From Pseudomonas sp. GL-B-19 (lineage in GTDB: Bacteria; Pseudomonadota; Gammaproteobacteria; Pseudomonadales; Pseudomonadaceae), in assembly GCF_019956415.1 (NCBI RefSeq), contig NZ_JAHBDK010000010.1:62001-126000 (forward strand): a stretch of 64,000 nucleotides of DNA, written 5' to 3'. How positions within the stretch are numbered: the first letter of the stretch is position 1; every line of letters begins with the position of its first letter. Below, in pieces: positions 17,253 through 25,615 of this stretch. Position numbers and translations under genes: made by a program. The notes beneath the pieces were generated by a model. That model was not told the origin of the DNA. It did no database searches and worked only from the letters and a program-made list of their open reading frames with translations.

Positions 17253-18314
17253 TTAAAGGTGATCCGCGTCGATCACGGCTTTGGCAAACGCCTGTGGATC
17301 TTCCTGCGGCAGGTTATGGCCGATGCCGCCATTGATCAGTCGGTACTCATACTTGCCAGTAAAACGCTTGGCGTAATCCTCGGCCGCCGGGTGCGGTGCG
17401 CCGTTGGCGTCGCCTTCCATCGTAATGGTCGGCACCGTGATCGAAGGTGCCTTGGCCAGCCGCTGTTCCAACGCTTCGTATTGCGGCTCGCCCTGAACCA
17501 TGCCCAACCGCCAGCGATAGTTGAAGATCGTGATAGCGACATGGTCCGGGTTGTCCAGGGCGGCCGCACTGCGATCATAGGTCGCGTCGTCAAAGGCCCA
17601 TTTCGGGGACGCCAGCTGCCAGATCAACTTGGCGAAGTCGTGACGGTTTTTTTCGTAACCGGCCTGGCCGCGATCGGTCGCAAAATAGAACTGATACCAC
17701 CACTGCAACTCGGCCTTGGGCGGTAACGGGTTCTTCCCCGCGGCCTGATTGCCGATCAAGTAGCCGCTCACCGACACCAGTGCCTTGACCCGCTCCGGCC
17801 ACAGCGCCGAGACGATGTCCGCCGAACGCGCGCCCCAGTCGTAGCCGCCGAGCACAGCCTGTTTGATCTTCAACGCATCCATGAAGTCGATGACGTCACT
17901 GGCCAACGCGGCGGGTTGGCCGTTGCGCAGGGTCTTGTCAGACAGGAAATGCGTGTCGCCGTAACCCCGTGCATACGGAATCAACACCCGGTAACCCTTG
18001 GCCGCCAGCAGCGGCGCCACTTCACTGTAACTGTGAATGTCGTAGGGCCAACCATGCAGAAGAATCACCACGGGGCCATCGGCGGGCCCCACCTGCGCGT
18101 AAGCCACATTCAGCAAACCGGCCTTGACGTGCTTCAGCGGACCGAACGGGGTATACGAATCCGCACTGGCCACAGCCGGCTCTGCGGACGTGGTGGCGGC
18201 TTGCGCATTGACAGCGCCGAGGGCACCAAACTGCATCAGCGCGAAAGCGAGCATCGTCGGCGCCATAAAGCGCCGGCGTGATGCGGTTTTACGGCTCAAC
18301 ACATTCATCTTCAT
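17253..18314 (-). CDS. Exported alpha/beta hydrolase (epoxide hydrolase / dehalogenase-like)
   Basis: About 353 residues. The N-terminus carries a possible Tat signal (SRRRFM followed by a hydrophobic stretch ending AVNAQA). The hydrolase core shows HGWPYDIHSY as the oxyanion region, GGYDWGAR with an Asp nucleophile rather than Ser, and a C-terminal catalytic His in GGIGHNLPQE. An Asp nucleophile places it with epoxide hydrolases and haloalkane dehalogenases rather than esterases. The ATG at 18314 gives a clean basic n-region; one two codons later is equally plausible. Substrate unknown; presumably periplasmic. Confidence 0.85.
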   Translation of the reverse strand: MKMNVLSRKTASRRRFMAPTMLAFALMQFGALGAVNAQAATTSAEPAVASADSYTPFGPLKHVKAGLLNVAYAQVGPADGPVVILLHGWPYDIHSYSEVAPLLAAKGYRVLIPYARGYGDTHFLSDKTLRNGQPAALASDVIDFMDALKIKQAVLGGYDWGARSADIVSALWPERVKALVSVSGYLIGNQAAGKNPLPPKAELQWWYQFYFATDRGQAGYEKNRHDFAKLIWQLASPKWAFDDATYDRSAAALDNPDHVAITIFNYRWRLGMVQGEPQYEALEQRLAKAPSITVPTITMEGDANGAPHPAAEDYAKRFTGKYEYRLINGGIGHNLPQEDPQAFAKAVIDADHL

Positions 18315-18538
18315 GGTGATGTCCCTACAAGTCATTTGTCGGAGGTTTTAGCGGTGGATGTGAGGCAAGTCGCATTGCCTCGATGGAAGCCATTTAATCG
18401 CCCGCTAGTATCTGCCATGTGTCGTCAAAACAGAGTTATTAAGGCGTAAGGTGTCAAACAGAACGCCTGATACAGTGCGATACAAATCCCTGCACCGCCC
18501 CGTGATACGTACCGTGCGAAAAACAAGAGGGTTGAGCA

Positions 18539-19279
18539 ATGGAGCATGTGAACCACATCCTGATCGTCGATGACGATCGCGAGATTCGCGAGCTGGTGGG
18601 CAATTACCTGAAGAAAAACGGCTTGCGCACAACTGTGGTTGCCGACGGCCGGCAGATGCGCCATTTTCTGGAAACCAATCAGGTGGACCTGATCGTGCTG
18701 GACCTGATGATGCCCGGTGATGACGGCCTGGTGCTGTGCCGTGAATTACGCGCAGGCAAACACAAAGCCACACCGATCCTGATGCTCACCGCCCGCAATG
18801 ACGAAACCGATCGTATCCTCGGCCTGGAAATGGGTGCCGACGATTACCTGACCAAACCCTTCGCCGCCCGCGAACTGCTGGCGCGGATCAATGCGGTATT
18901 GCGCCGCACACGGATGCTGCCGCCAAACCTGCTGATCACCGAAACGGGTCGGCTGCTCGGCTTCGGACGCTGGCGCCTCGATACCACCGCTCGCCACTTG
19001 CTGGATGAAGACGGCACCATGGTCGCCCTCAGTGGCGCGGAATACCGCTTGCTGCGCGTGTTCCTCGATCACCCGCAACGCGTGCTCAGCCGTGACCAAT
19101 TGCTCAACCTGACCCAGGGCCGCGATTCCGACCTGTTCGACCGTTCCATCGATTTGCTGGTAAGCCGATTGCGCCAGCGCCTGCTGGATGATTCACGCGA
19201 GCCGACCTACATCAAGACCGTGCGCAGTGAAGGCTACGTGTTCTCTTACCCTGTGGAATTGCTCGGCGCACCCCAATGA
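18539..19279 (+). CDS. Orphan OmpR-family response regulator
   Basis: A 246-residue two-domain regulator. The receiver has the acidic pocket (VDDDREIR), the phosphoacceptor Asp in LIVLDLMMPGDDG, the conserved Thr in LTAR and Lys in LTKPF. The C-terminal winged helix (GAEYRLLRVFLDHPQRVLSRDQLL; RSEGYVFS) binds DNA. No histidine kinase gene lies on either side, so its partner is encoded elsewhere. Downstream is the isolated lysis module; whether it regulates that is unknown. Confidence 0.92.
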   Translation: MEHVNHILIVDDDREIRELVGNYLKKNGLRTTVVADGRQMRHFLETNQVDLIVLDLMMPGDDGLVLCRELRAGKHKATPILMLTARNDETDRILGLEMGADDYLTKPFAARELLARINAVLRRTRMLPPNLLITETGRLLGFGRWRLDTTARHLLDEDGTMVALSGAEYRLLRVFLDHPQRVLSRDQLLNLTQGRDSDLFDRSIDLLVSRLRQRLLDDSREPTYIKTVRSEGYVFSYPVELLGAPQ

Positions 19280-19416
19280 AGTGTTCCCTGTATTCGCCGA
19301 ACACGCTGCTGTCCCGGTTATCGCTGTTTTTCCTGGTGAGCCTTATCGGTACTTTGGGGATAGCGCCATGACAAGATTTAAAATATGCCACCGACACGCT
19401 AATTAATGAGTATTTA

Positions 19417-19447
19417 ATAGCAAATAGCAAATAGCAAATAGCAAATA
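19417..19447 (+). repeat. Heptanucleotide tandem repeat (ATAGCAA, about 4.4 copies)
   Basis: Four perfect ATAGCAA units plus a partial copy sit in the AT-rich gap (19280-19824) between the response regulator and the lysis module. The rest of this gap has no convincing gene. Short perfect tandem arrays can vary in copy number, and the position, about 380 bp ahead of the lysis genes, is compatible with an effect on their expression. Confidence 0.85.
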
Positions 19448-19824
19448 CTGGACTAACAACCCTTAAAATTTTCACCCACAAAAAAATCATGCCAACAGCT
19501 AGTCATCTAGCCTTGGGCATGGCGATGCAGCACGAAAAGAGCAAAATAGTAGCGCTGACCGCCCCCACGACACCATTCCTCAAACTGCGTGCACAGTCCG
19601 AATTTGGACTTGATATTGTCACTCGCCAACATCGGCGCTAATGTCAATACCAGCCCGACGTTAAACCATGAACAAGTAGATTTTCAAGTCAAGCGATCTC
19701 CCTACAGAGTATTCCTTGCTTAAACGACAACTGTCGTTCGCGCAGTATTATTGCAGGCGCGTCGACATTGCTATTGCACATTCCAATCTAAAGAAGCTCT
19801 ACATTCGCAAGGCGAGAGTTAATC

Positions 19825-20166
19825 ATGATCAAGAGACAAAGTGATAGAGGAGTGTTTATTTTTGGTTATTTAGTAGTGGCTTGCGCAATCATCGCATCGA
19901 GTATCGCGTTAATCTTTCATGCCGAAGCAAAAATCACTAAAACTCGCTATGAAGAAGTACGCGAGGAAAGACTTCAGAGAATGCAGACTGGCCTGGACAC
20001 TCTCGTGGAGCTTAAGTCCGTACTAAAGCACACCACTGGAATACCCTCCCCTGACTTACTAAAAGCGGCACACACCTTAGACCAGTTAATTTCAGACATA
20101 GAAGCCCAGCACATTAAAATCAACATAGAAAATAACAGGGAGAAAAAAAATGGCTCACGTCAATGA
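19825..20166 (+). CDS. Small membrane/coiled-coil protein of the lysis module
   Basis: A 113-residue protein with one transmembrane helix (about residues 11-32, FIFGYLVVACAIIASSIALIF) and a long charged helical C-terminus likely to form a coiled coil. The stop lies 17 bp inside the endolysin gene, so the two are translationally coupled. I do not recognise the family. The position before an endolysin suggests a holin, antiholin or regulator of lysis, but a single helix with a large soluble tail is unusual for a holin. Codon use is less GC-rich than in the neighbours. Confidence 0.7.
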   Translation: MIKRQSDRGVFIFGYLVVACAIIASSIALIFHAEAKITKTRYEEVREERLQRMQTGLDTLVELKSVLKHTTGIPSPDLLKAAHTLDQLISDIEAQHIKINIENNREKKNGSRQ

Positions 20167-20641
20167 GAAAGAAGCTGGCGGACTAAATATTCTTGCTTTT
20201 TTGGACATGCTTGCATGGTCAGAAGGGACGGACAATGGAAAACAGTGCTCCAGCAATCATGGTTACGACGTGATCGTCGGCGGCGCGCTATTTACTAGTT
20301 ACGTCGACCATCCTCGAAGACTAGTCGCTTTACCCAGGCTGGGTATTAAATCCACGGCAGCAGGTCGCTATCAATTACTGTCGCGGTACTGGGATGCCTA
20401 CAAAGACTCGCTTAAACTTGTCGGTGGTTTTACACCCGAAAATCAGGACCGAGTCGCTATCCAGCAAATTCGTGAGCAAGGGGCACTTAATGACATCAAA
20501 GCAGGAAGAGTAACGGAAGCCATTGCCAAGTGTTCAAATATTTGGGCAAGCCTGCCGGGCGCAGGATATGGACAGCATGAGCAAACCGTTGAAAAACTAA
20601 TCGCTCGCTATGTTTCCGCGGGTGGCCTCTTAGATGCTTGA
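20150..20641 (+). CDS. Phage-type endolysin, GH104 (lambda lysozyme-like)
   Basis: A 163-residue muramidase/transglycosylase. Characteristic features are FLDMLAWSEGTDNGKQ, with the catalytic Glu after the Ser, the central STAAGRYQLL and the DRVAIQQIRE helix. These match the lambda gpR-like family (GH104). No signal or anchor sequence is seen at the N-terminus, so export would need a holin. A GGGAG ribosome site lies about 11 bases before the ATG. Together with Rz and Rz1 downstream, this forms a complete enzyme-plus-spanin lysis unit. Confidence 0.88.
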   Translation: MAHVNEKEAGGLNILAFLDMLAWSEGTDNGKQCSSNHGYDVIVGGALFTSYVDHPRRLVALPRLGIKSTAAGRYQLLSRYWDAYKDSLKLVGGFTPENQDRVAIQQIREQGALNDIKAGRVTEAIAKCSNIWASLPGAGYGQHEQTVEKLIARYVSAGGLLDA

Positions 20642-20729
20642 TAACCGACCCAATATAGTGAATTTATTGACCGGTACATTTTATCGACCACTAGCTGTGA
20701 GATTGTAAAAACACCCAAGAGGTACACAT

Positions 20730-21278
20730 GTGATTGCTTTTATTCTGAAGTCTATTCCTCTGGTTATCGCAGCCGTGATCGCGGCAAGTACCGCGTGGAT
20801 GATTCAGGGGTGGCGATATGGCGTCGAGATTGAATCCTTACAGCGGGTTCACGCTGACACCATGGCCGAAATTAGCCGAGTCGCTGCACGACAATTACAG
20901 GCGCAGATGGACCGGCATAAGGAACAGGCCAACGAGATTATATTGCTCGATAAAAGGCACTATCAGGAGTTACAAGATGCACAGCAAAATTCCGCTCGTC
21001 TTAGTGCTGATCTTGCCACTTCTCATCAGCGGTTGTCAGTCCGCGTTCAGCGTTGCTCGTCCAGCCACTTGCCTGCAACCGCCAGCCCCCCCAGCCTGGA
21101 TGATGGAGCCCAGCGAGCCGAACTATACCCAGAGGATGCAGCGGCTCTTGCAACCATCACCGGTGACGCCGATCGTTGCGCCGTAAAGCTGAGCGGACTT
21201 CAAGGTTACGTTTGTGCAATCAATCCTGATGCACCTGATTGTGGGTTAGCCGGTAAAGGCGCGGCAAGGCCTGAATAG
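20730..21278 (+). CDS. Rz-like inner-membrane spanin (i-spanin)
   Basis: A 182-residue protein starting at GTG 20730 behind an AAGAGG ribosome site (an ATG two bases earlier hits a stop at once). It has an N-terminal signal-anchor helix (about residues 5-27) and then a long, charged helical periplasmic part with heptad character (HADTMAEISRVAARQLQAQM) typical of i-spanins. The out-of-frame Rz1 gene lies wholly inside it, which is strong support. The C-terminal tail extends beyond the end of Rz1. It should join Rz1 across the periplasm and fuse the two membranes at the end of lysis. Confidence 0.88.
   Translation: MIAFILKSIPLVIAAVIAASTAWMIQGWRYGVEIESLQRVHADTMAEISRVAARQLQAQMDRHKEQANEIILLDKRHYQELQDAQQNSARLSADLATSHQRLSVRVQRCSSSHLPATASPPSLDDGAQRAELYPEDAAALATITGDADRCAVKLSGLQGYVCAINPDAPDCGLAGKGAARPE
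20977..21186 (+). CDS. Rz1-like outer-membrane spanin lipoprotein (embedded in Rz)
   Basis: A 69-residue lipoprotein read in another frame entirely within the Rz gene. The ATG at 20977 has an AGGAG ribosome site. A hydrophobic signal ends in the lipobox LISGC, and the short mature part is Pro-rich (PPAPPAW), as in lambda Rz1. Embedded Rz1 genes are a known phage architecture. The double coding constraint and intact reading frame indicate that the spanin pair is still functional. Confidence 0.87.
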   Translation: MHSKIPLVLVLILPLLISGCQSAFSVARPATCLQPPAPPAWMMEPSEPNYTQRMQRLLQPSPVTPIVAP

Positions 21279-21427
21279 GAAAACCGCCAGCGCCTCCTTG
21301 TCGACCGCACACCTCGCTGACATCGGATCAACGATCTCGATAACGACTATGCCCAAGGGTGTTTTTCCATCACCACGCTCCAGCACTAGAGTGGCGACAT
21401 CTTCTTCCCACGCTCTGGAGCAACCTC

Positions 21428-21652
21428 ATGAAAAGCCTCATCGGTCTTGGTTTCGCCCTGTCGGTTCTTGGCGCTACATCCGCTATCGCTGCGCCGCAGG
21501 CCACCTCCCGGATTGTCGCCGCCGTTAAAGTCAGCCAACCGGCCACACTCAATGTGAACACTGTCGGTAGCGATCACAAAGACAGTCAGCCGAGCGCACT
21601 GTACGTCGCTGAAAACCGCCCTGAATTCGGCTCGAAGTATCAGCGGTATTGA
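21428..21652 (+). CDS. Small secreted hypothetical protein (74 aa)
   Basis: The ATG at 21428 gives a clear Sec signal peptide (MKSLIGLGFALSVLGATSAIA, cleavage after an AIA-A site). The mature peptide is about 53 residues, polar, Cys-free and Tyr-ended (SKYQRY). It ends just before a strong terminator. I do not recognise a function; small periplasmic proteins of this form occur in fluorescent pseudomonads. Confidence 0.65.
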   Translation: MKSLIGLGFALSVLGATSAIAAPQATSRIVAAVKVSQPATLNVNTVGSDHKDSQPSALYVAENRPEFGSKYQRY

Positions 21653-21678
21653 TTAACGGCTTTGCGCCGCTTGAACAA

Positions 21679-21713
21679 AAAACCCTGGGTAGATCCGATC
21701 TACCCGGGGTTTT
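21679..21713. terminator. Bidirectional intrinsic terminator
   Basis: AAAACCCTGGGTAGATC pairs with GATCTACCCGGGGTTTT around a two-base loop region, with T-rich ends. It separates the convergent secreted-peptide gene and the FAD protein gene. Confidence 0.85.
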
Positions 21714-21718
21714 CTTTG

Positions 21719-23173
21719 TTAAACGCAATCCCCGACAAGTCGCGCCGCCAGGGCTTTAGCCTGTAGGGCTACGTCGGTGACTGCCGTGCTTTCCCACCAC
21801 ATGCCGCGCAACGGTGGCCCCATGGCGAACAGGCGCCGGGCGACCAGCCCTTCGGCGTCCAGTACGGCACCGTCGACAGCCGCTGCAATCCCCAGCGCCA
21901 ACGGTCCCGGCCGGATCAATCCGCGCGCCAACAGTTGCTGTGGCAGCGGTCGGGCGACCCGGCGCCAGTCATACTCGATGCCGCTGGAGTTGATCAACGC
22001 CGCGCCACGCACCACACACGTGCAGGCCTCGCCACGACGACGAATGCGGATGCTGACTCCGTCCTGCGACCCGGGTTCAAGGCCTTTGAACGACGCCGCT
22101 TGAATCCGCAAGCGCCCTTCCCGGTGTAACCGCTCCACCAGGGCGGCACTCAAGGGTGGCGAGCGGTGGTGATGACTTTCCCACCACGGCCGGAGATGTC
22201 GCACAAACTGCCGACGCTGCCGGTCCGTCGCCTGATTCCACAACCGGCCAATGTGCGCACGCACGGTATCGAGCGGTGCTTGCCAGTCGATGCCTTGGGC
22301 GATGGCCTCCCGACAATGTTGTCGCAGCTCGCGCACCAACTGGCGTGGCGCGCGAATGCTGTGATCGTCAGCCAGAAAATCTACCCAGGCCGGTGGTTGC
22401 CGACGCACATGCGGTAGCAATCCGTGACGGGAAAACACTTCGATCGGCCCGCGATGCCCGGCCTGTTCCAGCGACACCACGGCATCGACCATGGTCAGGC
22501 CGGAACCGATGATCAGCACCGTCGACTGTGGATCAAGCTGGCGCATGGCGGCGACATCCCACGGATCCAGCGCTGCGGCGTTCAAACCGCTGGACTCTTT
22601 CAGTGGCGTGCGCGCCGCGGGAAACATCCCGGTCGCCAGCACGGCAAAAGCGCCCTGCAAGCGTTGCCCGTCACTCAATGTCAGCCGAACTGAATCGTCG
22701 TCCGTTTGCAGATCGATCACTTCCGCCTGCACATGCTCGACCGTGGAGCCATTCAGTGCCCCGACGGCTTGCGCTTCGGCCAGGCGTTGCTGCACGTACA
22801 CGCCAAACAGGCCCCGTGGCGGGAACAATTCGCTGATCGGCACAGGTTGTTCGGCCGATTCCGGCCAGCCACCGGTGGCGATGTGTCCAGTCAACCATTG
22901 CGTCAGGTCATCGGCGTTGTCTGGATCGACGCTCATCCGCGCCGCGTTGCCGTTCAGCGTATGGCCCAACTCGACTGCGCTATAGGCTTCGCCTCGACCG
23001 AGCTCCGCACGGGGTTCAATCACCAGTACCGAACGACGGCCAGGCAAACGCAACAATTGCGCCGCCAGCATCGCGCCACTGAGGCCGCCGCCGATGATCA
23101 GAATGTCTGCGTGGCGGGTGGCGTCGATCGTCTGCGCGCTTTGGATTTCGCTCATGCCCTGCTCATTGGTCAA
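21719..23173 (-). CDS. FAD/NAD(P)-binding protein (COG4529-like)
   Basis: A 484-residue flavoprotein. An FAD-binding Rossmann motif IIGGGLSGAMLAAQLL lies near residue 25, a conserved GEAYSA(V/A) segment follows, and a second nucleotide-binding site (VLIIGSGLTMVDAVVSL) lies at about 220. The conserved LNGNAARMSVDPDNADDLTQW segment is typical of this family of uncharacterised oxidoreductases related to hydroxyacylglutathione-type and FAD-NAD(P) binding proteins. The reaction is unknown. The start at 23173 could equally be the next Met five codons later (MSEIQSAQ). Confidence 0.8.
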   Translation of the reverse strand: MTNEQGMSEIQSAQTIDATRHADILIIGGGLSGAMLAAQLLRLPGRRSVLVIEPRAELGRGEAYSAVELGHTLNGNAARMSVDPDNADDLTQWLTGHIATGGWPESAEQPVPISELFPPRGLFGVYVQQRLAEAQAVGALNGSTVEHVQAEVIDLQTDDDSVRLTLSDGQRLQGAFAVLATGMFPAARTPLKESSGLNAAALDPWDVAAMRQLDPQSTVLIIGSGLTMVDAVVSLEQAGHRGPIEVFSRHGLLPHVRRQPPAWVDFLADDHSIRAPRQLVRELRQHCREAIAQGIDWQAPLDTVRAHIGRLWNQATDRQRRQFVRHLRPWWESHHHRSPPLSAALVERLHREGRLRIQAASFKGLEPGSQDGVSIRIRRRGEACTCVVRGAALINSSGIEYDWRRVARPLPQQLLARGLIRPGPLALGIAAAVDGAVLDAEGLVARRLFAMGPPLRGMWWESTAVTDVALQAKALAARLVGDCV

Positions 23174-23241
23174 TGTTTACCGGAATGGAACGCTGTGCAT
23201 GCCACCTTAATGTGTTGCTCACCAGCACACAAACCTCCCCC

Positions 23242-23331
23242 TGTAGGAGCTGGCTTGCCAGCGAAAGCGGCATGTCAGTCAACATTTATATCGACTGATC
23301 CACCGCCTTCGCTGGCAAGCCAGCTCCTACA
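23242..23331. repeat. REP doublet
   Basis: CTGTAGGAGCTGGCTTGCCA and its inverted copy ending TGGCAAGCCAGCTCCTACAG bracket about 45 bp. It is a second REP subtype, distinct from the GGGAGCGAGC type at 17147. Confidence 0.85.
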
Positions 23332-23379
23332 GGTGACCTCGTTTTCTGTGAGATAGGCGATCAAATGTAGCGAAGGCGT

Positions 23380-24810
23380 CTAGGCAGACACCACTTTCTT
23401 CTCCTGCTGGTGCAATGCCGCCAGATCCCGATAACCCGCTCCCGGATGAATATCCGGCAACCGCGCTCCTTCCCCAAACAACTTCTCGCGCAAGGTTCCC
23501 GGCGCATAGTCGGTCTTGTACACACCGCGCTTCTGCAACTCCGGCACCAGCAATTCCACGGCATCGATGAAGGTTTCGTGGGTCAACGCATAGGCCAGGT
23601 TGAAACCGTCCACGTCGGTCTCCTCCACCCACTCTTGCAGAAGATCGGCGACTGTCTCGGGACCGCCGACAAACAACGGCCCAAATCCGCCGATTCCCAC
23701 CCAGTCCGCCAGTTCGTTGGGCGTCCAGACCTTGTTCGGGTCCGCCGTGGAAAACGCTTCTACCGCCGATTGAATGGCATTGGTGTGCACGTGCTTGAGC
23801 GGTTCATCGGGTTTGAACTGACTGAAGTCGATGCCGGTCCAGCCGGAAATCAACGCCATGGCCCCTTCGTAACTGACCCAGGTCTTGTATTCCTCGAACT
23901 TGGATTTGGCCTTCGCGTCTGTTTCACCGAGGATTACCGTTTGCAGGTTGAAGATCAGGATTTTCTTCGGATCGCGCCCGGCCTCGGCGGCACGTCGGCG
24001 AATGTCGGCCACGGTTTTCTTCAGCAACACTTTCGACGGCGCGGCGACGAATACGCATTCGGCATGTTCGGCCGCAAACTGCTTGCCCCGACTCGATGCG
24101 CCGGCCTGATAAAGCACCGGCGTGCGTTGCGGCGAAGGTTCGCACAGGTGAATGCCCGGCACCTGGAAGTGTTTGCCAACGTGGCGGATCTCGTGAATTT
24201 TGCTCGGGTCGCTGAAGATCCGCCGCTCGCGATCACGCAGAATCGCGCCCTCTTCCCAACTGCCTTCCCAGAGCTTGTAACAAACCTCCAGGTATTCCTC
24301 GGCGAAGTCATAACGGGCGTCGTGTTCGGTCTGGTTTTTCTGGCCGATGTTTTTTGCGCCACTCTCCAGGTACGAAGTGACGATATTCCAGCCGGCGCGG
24401 CCCTTGGTCAGGTGATCCAGCGTCGACATGCGTCGGGCGAACGGATACGGATGTTCAAACGATAGCGAGGCGGTCAGGCCAAACCCCAAATGCTCGGTCA
24501 CCAGTGCCATCGGCGGGATCAGTTGCAGCGGATCGTTGACCGGTACTTGCGCGGCCTGACGGATCGCCGCCTCACCGTTGCCGTTGTAGACGTCGTAGAT
24601 GCCCAGCACATCAGCAAGGAACAAGCCGTCGAACTTACCGCGTTCAAGGATTTTCGCCAGATCGGTCCAGTATTCGAGGTCTTTGTACTGCCACGAACGA
24701 TCGCGCGGGTGCGCCCACAAGCCCGGCGACTGATGGCCGACGCAGTTCATGTCGAAGGCGTTGAGGCGAATTTCGCGGGAGATACGTGGGGGTTGGGCTG
24801 GGGTTGTCAT
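23380..24810 (-). CDS. LLM-class flavin-dependent monooxygenase (NtaA/SnaA/DszA type)
   Basis: A 476-residue monooxygenase from ATG 24810, preceded by a GGAG ribosome site. Landmarks of the NtaA/SnaA/DszA/SoxA clade are present: LNAFDMNCVGHQSPGLWAHP, KFDGLFLADVLGIYD, GRAGWNIVTSYLESGAKNIG and VLYQAGASSRGKQFAA. These enzymes use FMNH2 supplied by a separate reductase to oxidise xenobiotic or sulfur substrates. No reductase or sulfonate transporter is adjacent. It may use an external flavin reductase. The family often serves scavenging of organosulfur or chelators, but the substrate cannot be read. Confidence 0.88.
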   Translation of the reverse strand: MTTPAQPPRISREIRLNAFDMNCVGHQSPGLWAHPRDRSWQYKDLEYWTDLAKILERGKFDGLFLADVLGIYDVYNGNGEAAIRQAAQVPVNDPLQLIPPMALVTEHLGFGLTASLSFEHPYPFARRMSTLDHLTKGRAGWNIVTSYLESGAKNIGQKNQTEHDARYDFAEEYLEVCYKLWEGSWEEGAILRDRERRIFSDPSKIHEIRHVGKHFQVPGIHLCEPSPQRTPVLYQAGASSRGKQFAAEHAECVFVAAPSKVLLKKTVADIRRRAAEAGRDPKKILIFNLQTVILGETDAKAKSKFEEYKTWVSYEGAMALISGWTGIDFSQFKPDEPLKHVHTNAIQSAVEAFSTADPNKVWTPNELADWVGIGGFGPLFVGGPETVADLLQEWVEETDVDGFNLAYALTHETFIDAVELLVPELQKRGVYKTDYAPGTLREKLFGEGARLPDIHPGAGYRDLAALHQQEKKVVSA

Positions 24811-24967
24811 GGGCCGACTCCGGGATTCTGGTAAATGCTCCGGAGGCATTTGCAGGAGTCGTGCCTGAATATAATTTCCTGTTATTTCAATAAGTTGGTG
24901 AATCTTCCAAGAAAGACTTGAAGCTTTAGAAGGGCAAAGTGTCTATCCACTGTTGATCGGTAAACAG

Positions 24968-25543
24968 TCAGATCACCACGTTGCGCACAAACCGCGCCGC
25001 CACGGGACCATCGTTGCGATAGGCATGGGGCTGGTTGCTGGCGAACATGAAGAACTCACCGGCAGCGATATGCTGCGGCGTGTCGCCCAGCATCAAGGTC
25101 AGGCAGCCTTCAAACACGTAGATCTGCTCGCTCCAGCCTTCGGCGTCCGGTTGCGACGGGTAAATTTCCCCCGGTTGCAGGCACCATTCCCATTGTTCCA
25201 CCTCGCGAGTCGCGGTGGCCTTGGACAGTAAAACGGCTTTGCTGCCGGGGATTACTCCGGCCCAGGCCACTTCGTTGATGCGGCTCGGGTCGCGGGCGTC
25301 CGGGGCCTGGATCAGATCGCTGAAGGCCACCTCCAGCGCTTCGGCCACGCGGTCGAGAGTGGTCAGGCTGACGTTCTTCTCGCCGGCCTCGATGGCCACC
25401 AGCATCCGGCGGCTGACTCCGGACTTTTCGGCCAGCGCGGTCTGGCTCATGTCGGCGGCGTGGCGCAAACGCCGAACGTTTTGGCTAACGTGCTGGAGGA
25501 CCGAAGCCCGTTGCGTGGAATCTTTGTGCACTATATTGCTCAC
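24968..25543 (-). CDS. XRE-family regulator with C-terminal cupin
   Basis: A 191-residue regulator. The helix-turn-helix covers about residues 20-75 (NVRRLRHAADMSQTALAEKSGVSRRMLVAIEAGEKN). A cupin domain follows (YPSQPDAEGWSEQIYVFEG, then GEFFMFASNQPHAYRN), likely binding a small ligand. It is divergent from the EamA exporter gene with about 70 bp between starts, the classical setting for control of an efflux gene. Regulators of this kind control amino acid or polyamine metabolism and DMT exporters. Confidence 0.88.
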   Translation of the reverse strand: MSNIVHKDSTQRASVLQHVSQNVRRLRHAADMSQTALAEKSGVSRRMLVAIEAGEKNVSLTTLDRVAEALEVAFSDLIQAPDARDPSRINEVAWAGVIPGSKAVLLSKATATREVEQWEWCLQPGEIYPSQPDAEGWSEQIYVFEGCLTLMLGDTPQHIAAGEFFMFASNQPHAYRNDGPVAARFVRNVVI

Positions 25544-25615
25544 TTGGTAGGGTTGGGCAGTATACTGCGCAACATTCGGCGCATTGTGCGTCCCCCTCAG
25601 GTAGCGTGCAAGGTC

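Noticed and set aside
19417..19447. Possible CRISPR-like array
   Set aside because: Unit is only 7 bp with no spacers; a simple tandem repeat.
19280..21713. Whether the lysis genes belong to a full prophage or tailocin locus
   Set aside because: No tail, capsid, repressor or integrase gene is seen on either side; the flanking genes are ordinary chromosomal ones.
23410..24465. 351-codon open frame opposite the LLM monooxygenase
   Set aside because: Antisense shadow; the monooxygenase frame carries all family motifs.
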